NCBI RefSeq assembly: GCF_037975245.1
Contig: NC_092561.1
Location: 11,965,001 to 12,029,000 of the forward strand
DNA length: 64,000 bases
Direction of reading: 5' to 3'
From: Apostichopus japonicus
Lineage: Eukaryota; Echinodermata; Holothuroidea; Aspidochirotida; Stichopodidae
This document shows positions 28,354 through 39,693 of the stretch, piece by piece; the stretch's first letter is position 1; each line of letters opens with the position of its first letter. The position numbers and the translations under genes were made by a program. The notes under the pieces were generated by a model. That model was not told the DNA's origin, made no database searches, and saw only the letters and a program-made list of their open reading frames with translations.

Positions 28354-28460
28354 CCGATCAATCGATTTAACGGTAACGCATATTCGATTGATCGGTACCG
28401 CACATTCTATTTAACGTTACCACACATATGATTTAACGCTATTTCAACGGTACCTATTTG
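28354..28460. repeat. Right boundary of the satellite with one inverted unit
   Basis: The last direct units end at about 28,376. At 28,383-28,407 there is an exact reverse complement of the consensus unit, followed by decaying inverted sequence to about 28,460 (TTTAACG repeats, GGTACC). The 12-base arms at 28,354-28,365 and 28,384-28,395 are perfect complements and could fold into a hairpin with an 18-base loop. Unrelated AT-rich DNA follows. Confidence 0.85.
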
Positions 28461-28835
28461 TATGTATATCTCAGTAACAAGGTGTAAAATAACCCTTCTT
28501 AGTATTTATTTTACAATCAAAAAGGGTATAACACCAACAAAATTTATTTTGAAGTATCATTAAAAGGTAGCATGACACCAGATAAGAGCCTATTATTCAC
28601 TTCAGTGGGTTTCACTTTTCAGTGGCGTAAGAAGGCACTTTTGAGTAGGGTGGCTGAAGACTGATGGCCTGGGGAGGGGTTTAAGGGGCAATTTGGTGCA
28701 ATAAAGCACACTTCAACACCCACTCAATTTGTAAATAATTTTGCATTTTCACGTGGCCTTAGATGCAATTTAGTGCTCCAAATGAGATCTTTTTTCTCAT
28801 TTGGAAATGAAAAAGGGTTTTCTGACTTGCGAAGC

Positions 28836-28895
28836 GGGGGGGGGGGGGCGGAATAATACTTCCGCCTTCTCCTTTTATTCACTGGGGGGGGGGGG
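28836..28895. repeat. Paired poly-G tracts (13 and 12 G)
   Basis: G13 at 28,836-28,848 and G12 at 28,884-28,895, separated by a pyrimidine-rich spacer and followed by GGCGCCCCCC. Comparable tracts recur through the non-satellite part of the window. They are typical of the cores of local miniature elements and could form G-quadruplexes. Confidence 0.8.
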
Positions 28896-29550
28896 CTGGC
28901 GCCCCCCAAATTAAAATTATTATATATGTTCGTGGGTAAAGCCGTCATTGTTTTTATGCATCCAATAGTAAATACCAACATTTTGGATCACAGAGCTGCC
29001 CCGGCGAGTAGAGGCTCAATTTCTACAGTCCCAACAACCGAAGGACGATGCCATAAGAGACGTCAAATTGGGGCGACAGTAGGCTAGCTTTTTAGCTTGA
29101 CATATATTTATTAATAGCCTATCTTGTTAGAAATATACGGCAAACCGTACAGATATATGGAGTATCCCCGAATTTCTCCATGGAAATGTCTGTATAGTGA
29201 TTAGTAAAATAAGAACTGTTGTTATGTGGGGGTGAGGGGGTCCAGGGGGATAGGGATGGAGTCGTAGGCAAGGCCTATAATGAAGTTTCGTGAAAATTTA
29301 ATAAGGCAAAACTAACTAATACAGTCAAAAGAGAAAATGAACCTGAGGTAATGAAATGGTAAGGAGCCGCGCCCAACCTGTAAATACAAACATCCGATTA
29401 GCGGGTCCAGATAATTATCTATATTGTTGCACGGAAAAATAGGTACCCCTACAAATATTTCAAATTGGCGTTCATTATAAATTACAAGCACCTAAACGCA
29501 CACTAAATGTGTACATTCGTGCCTATATGTAGGAACGTACGTTGACAGAC

Positions 29551-30255
29551 GCTTGCTATATCTGCTAATTGAGCTGTTCGCTTCATATGTTCTCGGTCTC
29601 CTTTCTGCAGGTGAGTTTACATGAATTATTTAATGTCAAATACCAAAACTTCAGCCAGTTGTATAAAAACACCTCTAGTTTTGATTTGATTAAGTCTTGG
29701 TTGATGATGTTGAGGCAAACGATGATATCATACAAGACTTAAAATATGTTACCACACGTGCAACGATGTCACAGAATATTACGTATAATATTGTATGTTA
29801 GGTCAGCGAATAGCACTTATTCGTCGTTAAATGCGTCAACTAAGTTTCGTATATTGCAGGACTTTGATCTGTGGTAATATAAACAGTCAATTAGGCAATT
29901 CAAGTAGGGTAATTAGAGTATTTTATAAAATGTTGATCACGTAGAGGTACGGCAGTAAATTTGTACTATTAGGCTAGGCTCACTGTTTCTTTACTGTCTA
30001 GCGTAGGCACAGACCTATCGTGTAATAAGTCACACCGTGCGTATTGTTCTTTAACATACTTGAAGGGCGCCACCGATTTTGTCGCATAAATAGGGGATTC
30101 ACCGTAGATCAATATTCCAGGACCAATGTTACAGTGTTAATTGTGTTTTACACTGGAAATAAGTTAAATTACTGTCATTTGATCAAATAATAAAAGTTGC
30201 TTGCTCTATCTGCCAATTGAGCTGTTCGCCTCATATGTTCTAGGTCTTTCTGCAG
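29551..30255 (+). repeat. Pair of diverged 57-60-bp direct repeats
   Basis: 29,551-29,610 and 30,199-30,255 are near-identical: both begin GCTTGCT, contain AATTGAGCTGTTCGC and CATATGTTCT, and end CTTTCTGCAG. They are about 650 bp apart. The first is followed by GTGAG, so CAG/GTGAG could be a splice donor, but no coding exon is recognisable beside it. Either a short dispersed repeat or a local duplication. Confidence 0.7.
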
Positions 30256-33129
30256 CCCTAAACAAAACCACCCCGGTAGCAGCCCTAACCCATAGGACCT
30301 GGGGGTAAGCAAACCGTTTCTTTTCAAGCCCAAAAAAAAAAGGAATCTGGCTCAAAAACCGATTTTTCCCCACCCAAATTTCATTGAAAACATACAAAGC
30401 TCTGACGGAGGTGTCACGATCGCTAAGACGCACATTTTTGAAGCTTTAGCGACAGCGGTCCAAGTCTAGTTCGTTCGCAGATAAAAGAGTAAAATATAAG
30501 GAGAATAAATTCAAGAAATGCATTACTCTCTTTTTATAACCCACGTTAACTTAACTGAAGTAAAAATGTTGAAAAGGAATGTGTTAGTGAAATTTTCTCT
30601 TAAAGTTTTAACATCACGCACACGTATCGTTTGTCTTGTGTTTACTGTACTTCACGAAGTTCATGTTCGTGTTCAGAAAAAAAATCATGGTCATCCAGAT
30701 CACCCAATGGTGTCTTCAGCTAGAAAACTACTCTGATATTGACAGTACAAGTAAATATTTACTTACAATCGTCTGAGAATTTCCATTAACTAAGGAAGGG
30801 TTTGCTCGGTCAGTTGCATACTGTTTAACCTGCTAATGATGATAAAATATAATTCGTTGGTTAACACACACAAAATTAGTGTCTTTGGGGTAAAATAAAT
30901 TTCTCTTCAAGGAGTTAAGAGAATTTACAGTCTACACTTTCAAGTACAAGTTGAAAAATAATGCTGGCAAAAGTGGGGATTATGTCGCAAAGATTATAAA
31001 TTGTTTACGTTAAAGTTGGAAACATGGTGTTCATCAACGTAACGAACAACCAACTGAGAGATGCCTTGTCTGATAACTGATAAGAAGAAATAGTGAAAGG
31101 AAATTTACAAATATAAAAAAATCTATTAGCGTACAAAGTAAACTTGTCCAACAGCAACATCTGTAATTTCCAGCCATATTTGCAACATTTTTACTCCTTT
31201 AGTATTCCTTGGCTCAAGCCTGATGCCAGGTGTATTTTGTGAATAATGGACTGTAATTGGTTGAATGTTACTTTTTGCATCTTTAGTTGTTCAACTCACA
31301 GAGCTAGCCTGTTAAAAATGTTTGTCACTGCTACTAGCCCTGTGTTCTGGGCCGGCTGTGTGCGCGGCTGTACATGTATGGTATTGTGGATTGCGCAATG
31401 TGCCGATCAAATTTTGAACACGAACCGTGCTGAATGTGTTTGAAAAGATTTTCTCCATGTCCTCTACTATTAAATTGAAGTAAAATAATAAGAACAACAC
31501 AAAGAGGACAAACACGTTGGATATAACAGTTTATTTTGAACTGCATCTGGTCATTTGATTGTGTACTTCTCACAACTACTAACGTTGGCCACCAAGGTCA
31601 GTTCAATACTACAAGGTCACCTGACTGATTAACACATATAAGGGCTGCATAGCCTAATGTAAGGCCTAGCTATCCACACTCAAGCACTGGTATATGGCAT
31701 GTGCCGATCGTAGCTGACAATGTCGTCTAGCAGAATAGCTTTCTCTTGTTGCAATTTACTTTCACATTGCAAAAAGAACAGTAAATATGAGAAACCAAAG
31801 TCAGCAAATGATGGATGGAAGCTTTAATTTTGTTTTTTGCAGTATTTGCAATTCACATTTCTTTTTTTTTCTTTTTTTTTGTTAAAATAAAAAATAGTAC
31901 CGAAATTCGGTCAACAAAAACCGGTTTGGGTACTAAAACCTGTTTACCGTGCAAGCCTACCCAGGGGTAACAATATAAGATCTACATAGGTCTAACCATA
32001 GGCCTATGAGAAGGGGGAGGGGCTGCCCTTCCCTTCAGAAGGTACCTTTTTTTCAGATAAGCCGCTCTTTTTTCGAGCATGCTTGTGTAAGAAACAAAAA
32101 TTGCCTCAGCCCCCACCCCCCCTCCCACAACGAAGATAGTCCCGCTTATGTACATAACAAAACAAAGGGAAGTATATAAGCTACCGCATATTTTCGCAAA
32201 ACACTGAATCCCTCCCCTTCTTGATTTGCCCATGAAGACGGTTTGACTCACAATTTAAACTTATGGAACCTAAAAGTGAGTATTTCTCGAGACACTTGTT
32301 GACACAATAATCTTAGTAGTACAGCTTGAGCTAGCTGGAACAATATTTTTTGTAGTGCTATTTCGCACAAGGCCAGCATACATTTTTCTCCACAACGAAT
32401 GAGCGCAATTACAATGCCTGACCCTTAAACGCCGACCATAACTAAAACATTTTTGCATTGTGACTTCTAGAATTTTCTACAATGATGTACTTCTTCGTAC
32501 TAGAAATAAAAGTTACGTTTGCCGCCAGGCATGTGCCATGAGAATAATGACAGACTATAAGTCTCAGAAGTGTTCTTACTTCTCATTAGTTTAAAACAAA
32601 ATTCCTAATACACTACTTTACTTTAATCCACTGAATACAGCCTTTCAAGAATGTGGCTATGGTAATAAATATTGGTAAATATGTTAAAGAGTCAAAGTTG
32701 GTATTAAAGAAAATGGGTGCAATCCCAAATGATATAAATTGAAATATAAATTAAGCCAATGAAAAGTTCTCTTTCACAAAGGGTGGTTCGTTCATACGCT
32801 TGGCACTAACACAATGCCTTAGACCTAAGTACAGTACGTACGTACGGACAGTACATTATATACAGTATACTGACATCACTGCTTGGCGACTATTACAAGT
32901 ATTCCATATTTTGTTCCCGCAGAAGCGCCTCGCCATCACATGTGACGAGACATGACACGACTGGACTTCACCTTCAACGGCCGCTAGTCTTATAATATGA
33001 ATCTCAAGCAACATGTCATAAGTGTAAGTTGATGTAAAACCTTTGAAAGAGTTGTTTGGTTAAGACAATTACAATGTTATTCCTACGCTAAGCTAGCCTA
33101 ACTGTTCTGCTACTGAATTGCCTATATAA

Positions 33130-33538
33130 GGTGGCATACTCCTATTAGCCTCTATATTATTCCACCCGAATGTTCTCCTTCAGGAAAAGTGCCAAAAAGC
33201 AGTAAGAGAACATTTTTTTGATTCTGTTATCAATCATGATCTGTTATTTTGTGGCTTGCATGTTAAAAAGCATGAATGGAAGTACATGTGGTGCAGAAAT
33301 TGGGGCAATTGAGGCAATTTTAGACCCCTTTAGGCCTCCCAGGGGCATCGTACGAAAATTGTTTACTACTGAGTGAAGCAGTTTGTTTACAAGTGACAAA
33401 AACTTCAGGCTCTGATTGCAAAAAAAATGCGCGGTCATGGTACGGAAAATTGATGGTGCCATGAAAGGCCAACTTGTCACTGCTATCCAGTGACGGGTAG
33501 TGTTTAGTCAATGGGGCTTTTAATGGGCGTATGCTACC
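33130..33538 (+). mobile_element. Miniature inverted-repeat element, copy 1 (409 bp)
   Basis: The segment begins GGTGGCATACTCCTATTAG and ends in the imperfect reverse complement of a GGTAGCATACGCCCATTA end, giving terminal inverted repeats of about 17 bases. It is flanked by ATAA on both sides (33,126-33,129 and 33,539-33,542), a candidate 4-bp target duplication. A related copy lies on the opposite strand at 58,969-59,390; shared internal blocks include the lines around a GGCCTCCC motif, a TGGTACGGAAAATTGATGGT segment and the AATCATGATC segment. There is no transposase, so it is non-autonomous. The superfamily is unassigned; 4-bp flanks close to TTAA hint at a piggyBac-type element but the termini are not typical. 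Confidence 0.75.
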
Positions 33539-33976
33539 ATAAGACTTGAAGACTTTATAATCAAGCCTAGGCTATGCCTAACAAGTAGCAGCGAGTAGTA
33601 CAATGCAGAGCATACACTGTGGCCTACCATTGTAGCAAAGTTGATAAGGCCTAGCCAGCACAGGCCAAGATTGAACTATTATGACTGAATGTGCATTAAT
33701 GCTGTGAGGTTTGTCCCATACTTATGCCAAGCCATCCTAATTAAACCCAACCAAGGTTTTGTTAGATAAGGCCTGATGGCATCCTTGCAGTTGCAAAGTT
33801 GTTCAATTTGTAAAACTTTCAGGACCAGTACTTTCAAAATGTTGTTACATCACATAAGATTCTTACATAGTATTTAACCCAACGTCTTCATAAGATGTGG
33901 AATAGATTGTTGTGAAAGAAAATATAGGGTGTTTAGCCATTTTATTCCCATCTGCGGAAATTTCATAAAAGAGAGT

Positions 33977-36125
33977 TCGATGTTAACACAAGGCATGGCA
34001 GTAACTCTGGTGGGCAGGAGGATAATGAAATAGGCGCAAGTCTAGTGACGAAAAACATTGGTTTAGAAGTTGATGATGTGACTCCTAATTCACATAAAAA
34101 TAGTATTGCAGAATCAACTGGAATAAGTGCTATTGATGCTGCTGCTCTGGGATGATAGCACAGAGATCAAAGAAAAACTTTCAGCTTCTGGTTTCACAGT
34201 GGCAAAAAATCCTGATATCTTAAATTTTATCAATAAAAAGTTTGAAAAGAAAAATTTCATCTTTGAAAAGTTGGCCTCAGACTATAAACAGACAGCTTTT
34301 TATAAGGAGCATTCTGGTTTAGTTGAGCCAGTTGAATATGTGCTAGGTTCCACCTATGGGAAAGATGATACATTCCTTTATGTACCATTGCTTGATACTC
34401 TGAAAAGTCTTTAAAGTCATCATGACATTTTAGCAGAAGTTCTGAAGTCCCATTCTAGACATGGGGGCAAGAGATATGAGCATTACTGTGATGGTGAAGC
34501 ATGTCAAAACCATTCCCTATTCTCTTTGGAGCCACATGCACTCCAAGTTACTTGTATTATGATAATTTAGGTGTGGTGAACCCACTTTGAAGTAAAGCTA
34601 ACAGCTACAAAGTTGTTGTATTTTATTTTGTCTTGGAAATTTATCCCCAAAGTTTCGGTCAAAACTGTCATCAATTCAGCTTGTTTGCCTCTGCTGCACA
34701 AGATTAATGAAACAGTATGGCTTTTAGAAAGTGGTCAAACCGCTTTTTGAGGATGTTAAAGTCTTAGAAAGTAAGGGGGGGGGGGGGGATAATAACAACT
34801 TTAATCCAGGAGGAGTTTACATTCGAGGGTTGCATTAGTTTGGTTTCCATGGATAACTTGGCAGCACATCAGTTAGGAGGCTTTCAGCAACATTTTCATG
34901 CTGGTAGAATTTTTGTAGATTTTGCATGGTAAGTAGTAATGACATTCAAGATCATTTTGATTCATCCAGTTTTATCAAAACAAGTGTTGGTCACAAACAT
35001 CAGGTGTAGTTAGTTATGGAAAATCAAGGTCTTAGGCATTTTTAATGGAGTAGCTTCTAAATTTGTTTTGTCAGATTTGCTGATCCAGCTCATGATTAGC
35101 GCAAAGGAATTGTCCCAGAATAAATGACGAAGGTTGTGACAACATTTATTCAGGAAGGCTTTTTCACTTTGGAATTTTTTAACAATGCTTGGAACTTTTC
35201 CCTTCAGAAAATGTGATCAGAAAAACTAACCAACTTGCAATACCACTGCTACCTGGGAAGTTTCAAAATCAAACTAACAGCATCTCAAACATAGTGCCTG
35301 ATAAGATTATTGCCTTTAATCATAGGAAGCACAAATCCAGAGGGAAATTAATACTGGGAACTACTTTTGTCACTTGTGGACATTGTGAAATTACTTTTGC
35401 TCTCTCTATACCATGTGAAGTAGTTGCATACTTGGAATATTTGGTGCATGGATTTCTGGTTGCTCTGAAAGAGCTCTTTCCTGAAGATAGAATTAAACCC
35501 AAAAGTCATTACTTATTGCATTCCCCTCGTTCAATATTGAAATATGGACCTCTTGTTCACTGCTGGACAATGAGGTTTGAAGCTAGACATGCATATTTCA
35601 AAGAAATTGCCAACAGGCAGAAAAACAGGCGGAATTTGTGTAAGACATTGGCAAGGCGTCATCAATTACTTATGTGCTATTATGGAGCTGGTCAGAATTT
35701 TTTGGATGACAAAATGACATCCAACTCAGGAGGGGACGTTCAAAACTTACATCAGTTTTGTGATTGCCAGGATTCAGAGAGTTTTGAAAAGTCAATTACC
35801 CAGGCATTAAAGAAGTGTATGCATTAGCTTCTGTTGAATTACAGTTCTTTGTATGAGGTTGTTGCATGGTTCTAGGGGCAAGAGAAAATAGGTTGCATAA
35901 ATTTGGCAAAATAGATGCAATCTTTATCAAAGGTGGTGAAGTGCATTTTGTTATGATGGTTTTGCACACTATTGGTTACAGTCTACATTTCCATAGCTAT
36001 GTATTGTGTTTTCAACAAAAATAGGTCATATTTGCTGATGAAGATTTTTCTTGTCATTTACCCTTATCAATTTACAAAAATCAAAATCAGAGAATGGTAA
36101 CACTTAAATACTTTGTTAAGAGAAA
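33977..36125 (+). pseudogene. Decayed gene of an uncharacterised metazoan protein family (SAMD3-like type)
   Basis: Conceptual translation shows a coherent protein broken by stops and frame changes. Pieces in order: an acidic lead ending ISAIDAAALG then a stop (to 34,155); DSTEIKEKLSASGF through LVEPVEYVLG and YVPLLDTLKSL (about 34,150-34,414), a stop, then HDILAEVLKSHSRHGG and a CDGEACQNHSLFS segment; NLGVVNPL, a stop, SKANSYKVVVFYF (about 34,560-34,640); scattered weak pieces; then a 212-codon open piece, 35,189-35,827, with KSHYLLHSPRSILKYGPLVH and MRFEARHAYFKEIA; and a tail with KIDAIFIKGGEVHFVM and LHFHSYVLCF up to about 36,125. From memory of the family, this order (acidic region, YVP..L..L, NPL.SK, KSHYLLH.P, RFE..H..FK, HFH.Y) matches proteins often labelled uncharacterised or SAMD3-like in fish and invertebrates, which may themselves be transposon-related. 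No intact start is visible. Cellular role unknown. Confidence 0.6.
34775..34788. repeat. Poly-G tract (14 G) inside the pseudogene
   Basis: An uninterrupted run of 14 G at 34,775-34,788, within a non-open part of the pseudogene. It is likely a later expansion and would itself disrupt any frame. Confidence 0.85.
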
Positions 36126-36234
36126 CATTAATACTTAAAATAGAGCATCTCATTTCTTCTCATTGTTACTTTGAACTTCAAAGGTTAGAAGAAACAACTT
36201 TCTAGACACTGTTTATATATATTTGTGTCTTCAG

Positions 36235-36463
36235 TGAAGCACTTAAACGGTACCACGTAACTTATGGATCCAGGAAAACGGTTTTCTTATGTAGTGCAAG
36301 TGATGAAGAACCAGAAATCAAATCTCAATTTGGGATAAAGAAATTTCTGCTTCAGGTCTTTGATAAAGACTTTGACACTAGGTGAACATTGGCGGTGGTG
36401 TAGAAGAAGAGCAGATGGAAGATAACGCAGTTAAATTGAAGGTGATTGATGACAGAGATGAAG
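36235..36463 (+). pseudogene. Exon-like fragment, possibly the N-terminal PB1-like part of a related gene
   Basis: The sequence is preceded by a good acceptor (pyrimidine-rich stretch ending TCTTCAG at 36,234) and followed by a consensus donor GTGAGT at 36,464. Between them a frame reads EALKRYHVTYGSRKTVFLC then FGIKKFLLQVFDKDFD, and after a one- or two-base frame change continues VNIGGGVEEE to KLKVIDDRDE. The pattern of a basic strand, then FLLQVFDKDFDxxV and an acidic loop ending KLKVI resembles the PB1-like N-terminus seen in SAMD3-type proteins. It lies just downstream of the C-terminal pieces of the preceding pseudogene, so it would belong to a second copy. The frameshift argues for decay. 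Low certainty on function. Confidence 0.4.
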
Positions 36464-37114
36464 GTGAGTATAAATGCTTCTTGTACAGAATTGCAAAAAG
36501 ATTGTTGTCCAGAAAAATTTGCCTATCAGCCGCATGAAGTTGCCTTATTTGCATAATGTGATGTGTGAACCCCATTTGGAACTTATTGGTACTTGGGCAG
36601 TTCCAAGGGTTATATCTGCACAGAAAACATTCTTATATGAATGAGTGTACATTGGGATAACCCCTCCTCGTGGCTTTCCCCCTACAGTAATGGAAAACTT
36701 TTGAGATATTTGACAGGAGGATGTAACTAATCATATTGGAAATTTTCAGGGAAGCTTTAAGATAAGAAATTATCACTGAAGCTATTCTGCAAGGGACAAA
36801 TTGGTATGCCAAAGTTGAATACCACTTGAAATTTTCATTGTAACAGTTAACAGTTAGCAATATCAATCAACAAGCACTACTGTCCAATGGAAGTGCTAAT
36901 CAAAATCAAATTGGTTAGCTGTTTAAGATTTAATAGTAAGTAGCAAATTGCGGTGCAAATCCAGTTATTTTGTACTGAGCAACACAGATTTAATCCTTAC
37001 ATCCTGGGGCCTGCTCGTTTACAAGCTCTTCAAGTTCATACTGTATGACACCATAACATTGGTTTGAAATGAAAAAGATGTACCTTGTACCAGTGATGTT
37101 TCAGACAGGTATCA
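36464..37114. other. Non-coding interval
   Basis: AT-rich sequence with no supported frame. It would be intron or intergenic DNA depending on whether the exon-like fragment ending at 36,463 is used. Confidence 0.5.
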
Positions 37115-37838
37115 GGAGCGTATCCAGGATTTTCTAATCCGGGGGGCGCGAATTACTATCTAAGCGGAGCACCACCATCGCTTGGCGCGCAGCGTACAAG
37201 AAAATTTCTGGTTTTGATACCCCCCAGATCACCGGAAATGGCACTTCTCAGGCTTGAACAGGCCAACCAGATGTACACTTTTGCCTGAAGAACCAAGTAT
37301 TTCCCCATAGTTTTTTTTCATCCATAACCTTTTTGAAGATTGTCACCAGTCACACATCATGTTCGACCTCATCGCATCTCCTGTGGATCATTGCTTTTTG
37401 TAGGTGATTCTACGTCGTGGCCCAAAATACCCATCAGCCTCATTTTTCAAGGTTTAAAGCCCATTATTTGTTCAGAATTTGAAAATTCACAATTCTCGTG
37501 AATAAATTCACTTCAAAACATACCCATAATGTTGCACAAAATTTCATCTATGGACAACCAATATAGAAAAACCTCCTTCAACCCCTAACAGAGGGAAGTA
37601 TGATGAAGAACGGTGGTCAGAAAATTTTCGAAAATTCAGACACAGTTAATTTATTGGTGCACAAATGTTAAAACCTCTTATAACGCTACTATAAAAGTTG
37701 AAGGAAATGAAATACCAGATATTTCCGAAACAGAACACTACACACATTTACAGTTTGGAGGCTGTTCATCCCAGAACGCCTTTTTCATGATATGTTCACT
37801 GATATGATGTGATATCTGCTGTGTGCTTTAAAATTTAG
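37115..37838 (+). mobile_element. Interspersed repeat family A, copy 1
   Basis: Begins CAGGAGCGTATCCAGGATTT, then ACTATCTAAGCGGAGC and TTGGCGCGCAGCGTACAAG. The same sequence, several hundred bases long, occurs at 59,950-60,640 on this strand and at 63,159-63,952 on the other strand; all three share the block around GATTCTACGTCG and AATTCACTTCAAAACATACC. The ending, with ACTGATATGATGTGATATC at about 37,797-37,815, also occurs at 61,135-61,153. No protein is encoded. The CAGGGGCGTA-type end and subterminal GCGCCA/TGGCGC inverted bases suggest a hAT-related non-autonomous element, which is inference. Confidence 0.75.
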
Positions 37839-37895
37839 AATAATTGAAATGGCTGAAATAAATAACTATTATCTGTTTATTGTGCAATGCTCTAC

Positions 37896-38350
37896 CAGTG
37901 ACGTAACGATGAGCCTGGGGGGCTCCTGGCCCAAAGGGGCCCCCTATCAGGGGGTCCAAGCAAAGGCGTCCGCAGAAATGTAAACAAAGGGGGATCAGTA
38001 GATCATATAGGTGTAACACACTAATTGATACTATCTAAGCGGAGCGCCACCATCGGTTGGCGCGGAGCGTACAAGGATTTTTTTTGGCCAACAAATACTC
38101 CTAGATCGTCGGAAAAGACACTTCCCGTTCAAGTTGCATTTACACATCTGTTATTTTGAGATCTCATGTCTTAGGATTTTGACTTTCAATAATTTCAGTT
38201 ATGCATTTTGGGGGTGTATGCAATGAACATAACTAGAGAACTGTTAGGGAAATCATTGAAATATCAAATGCTTAACTTTTTTCTTAAATTTTTGATTTCC
38301 AGGGAGGGGGGTGGGCAAGTAGCCCCCCCTCCCCTACTGTATGGAGTATA
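37896..38350 (+). mobile_element. Composite repeat with the shared GCGGAGCGCCACC module
   Basis: Starts CAGTGACGTAACG with a GC-rich hairpin-like stretch (GGCCCAAAGGGGCCCC), and at 38,026-38,075 carries the same ACTATCTAAGCGGAGCGCC module as repeat families A and B. It finishes in AGCCCCCCCTCCCC near 38,330. No coding content was seen. It is probably one or two nested miniature elements whose borders I cannot fix. Confidence 0.55.
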
Positions 38351-39334
38351 ATAGAGACTACTGTACAAATACAGTAATCAAACCTAGGCATAGGCCTCCA
38401 TCTAGGCCTAAATTCCTGTGCATTTTTACTTACCAGATACACCAAAGGCATCTTTATTCTTACATTTTAGTATTATATTTATAGGAAAGCCTTGCCTTCT
38501 TTTTCAATGAACGCAGTTTCAAGTCTGTTGGGTTATTGTTGGGTTATTGTTTTATAATTTTTCAAAAAATCATATGTCCCGATGTTGTATTCAGTACAGC
38601 ATTGGCTGGAATTGGGTTTTAAATTATATACTTTGTTTTCATTATAATAATATATAACACAACTAGCTCGATAGTCGATACAGACATTAATACCCAATGA
38701 GCCCATGATCATGATGTCCGTATTCCATATCACGTGAAAATATGTATATTGTCTTGTTCAGTCTTGCATGAGTTTTTCTTTCCCAGTAAAACGGGCCCTC
38801 CCTATCCAAAGAGGTACCCTTTTTTCTGTGCATCGGTATAGCGGGGCCCCTATTGGTCGGGCCACCGGCTCAGCACGGTCCGAGCCCATAGGAGTTACGC
38901 TACTTTGCCCCACATTCTTTTCATTTCGAAAGACGCACAGTTTCAAGTTCATTACACACTGAAGGATTCGATTCTCAATCTGCCTTCACTTTAGGGAAGA
39001 TAATGGGAATTTCATCCCTAGATATCGCTAGATATTGCTAGATATCCATACAGTACAGTGCCCTTGGGATTTCTTGGATTTTTTGGGTCCTGATCTTGGG
39101 TAATTGCAAAGTCCGGAGTGGTCACACTCAATGTAGGTCAGTGCACGACCTCTATGCGTCACTAATACACAACCCGATCACTTGTTATCGATGAAGTGGT
39201 GTGTTGCCGGATTTTGTCGAGGTCTTGGTATACTACGGGCGAAGGTCATTAATTAAGTTTCGTAACTCATTGGGAAGCAATTAGAGGGGTGGGGCGTTGG
39301 GCTTTGGGCTCGTTTTCATGCAGATGGGAACCAT
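38351..39334. other. Non-coding interval with a short GC-rich repeat-like patch
   Basis: Mostly AT-rich with no supported gene. About 38,785-38,925 is a GC-rich patch open on both strands (contains GCGGGGCCCCTATTGG and ends ACGCTACTTTGCCCC), which has the look of an element terminus; I did not find a second copy in the window. Confidence 0.45.
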
Positions 39335-39657
39335 CTCAAGAAATGATGGGTGTGTCCGCCCCCCCCCTCCGCCTATGATACACCCTTGGATCCACTACAT
39401 GATATTCACAGGAGACGTGCTCAATTCTCCAATCGCATGCGGAATTTATATTTAGATTCATTGTAAGAGTAACGATACTAGGTTTGGGGTAACAATTAGC
39501 ACTCAGGTCGGAGTGTATAATATTAGATCCTGGTCTAATACCGAAATGCGTCATGTTCCCTGACGACTCGGTTGAGTTTGAGACCAGCCACAGTTGGTTT
39601 CATAGCACAATTGATTAAGGCGTCCATACACCCACACGCGTTATAATAGACCATGTA

Positions 39658-39693
<36 letters not shown>

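Larger units (their letters stand above)
1..28376. repeat. 22-bp tandem satellite array (about 28 kb, open at the left edge)
   Basis: A head-to-tail array of a 22-bp unit whose consensus is AATGTGCGGTA followed by CCGATCAATCG. Nearly every line of sequence in this interval is a run of such units, with recurring variants: TTCGG for TGCGG, GGTATC for GGTACC, and GATCGATCG, GATGAATCG or GTTCAATCG for GATCAATCG. Units of 18 or 21 bp occur at intervals. Each unit carries several CpG sites, a GATC site and often a KpnI site (GGTACC). The array begins inside a unit at base 1, so it continues outside the window. Long reading frames run through it because the consensus has no stop codon in any of the three plus-strand phases, and 22 is not a multiple of three, so three units encode a 22-residue period. 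That is a property of the unit, not evidence of a gene. A centromeric, pericentromeric or other heterochromatic role is possible but not shown. Confidence 0.98.
28461..33129. other. AT-rich non-coding stretch without a recognisable gene
   Basis: No reading frame here resembles a known protein, and those of 60-90 codons look like chance. Two poly-G tracts sit at 28,836-28,848 and 28,884-28,895 close to GC-rich inverted bases. A minus-strand frame at 30,206-30,433 overlaps a copy of the repeated segment described separately and is not supported. Pyrimidine runs occur near 31,860, and alternating purine-pyrimidine sequence near 32,830. Confidence 0.6.

Noticed and set aside
1-28376. Dozens of long open frames in the satellite encoding 22-residue repeat peptides (up to 377 codons, e.g. 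5,365-6,498 and 9,727-10,860)
   Set aside because: They overlap in all plus frames and in part on the minus strand, start and stop at random unit variants, and are fully explained by a 22-bp unit with no stop codon. No splice, start context or unique sequence supports a gene.
1-28376. CRISPR-like array
   Set aside because: The units are directly adjacent with no spacers, and the surroundings are animal DNA with retrotransposons and no cas genes.
28724-28981. 85-codon minus-strand frame with proline runs
   Set aside because: The proline runs are translated poly-G tracts on the other strand; no family resemblance.
30518-30736. 72-codon plus-strand frame
   Set aside because: No motif, no clear context and AT-rich surroundings; chance length.
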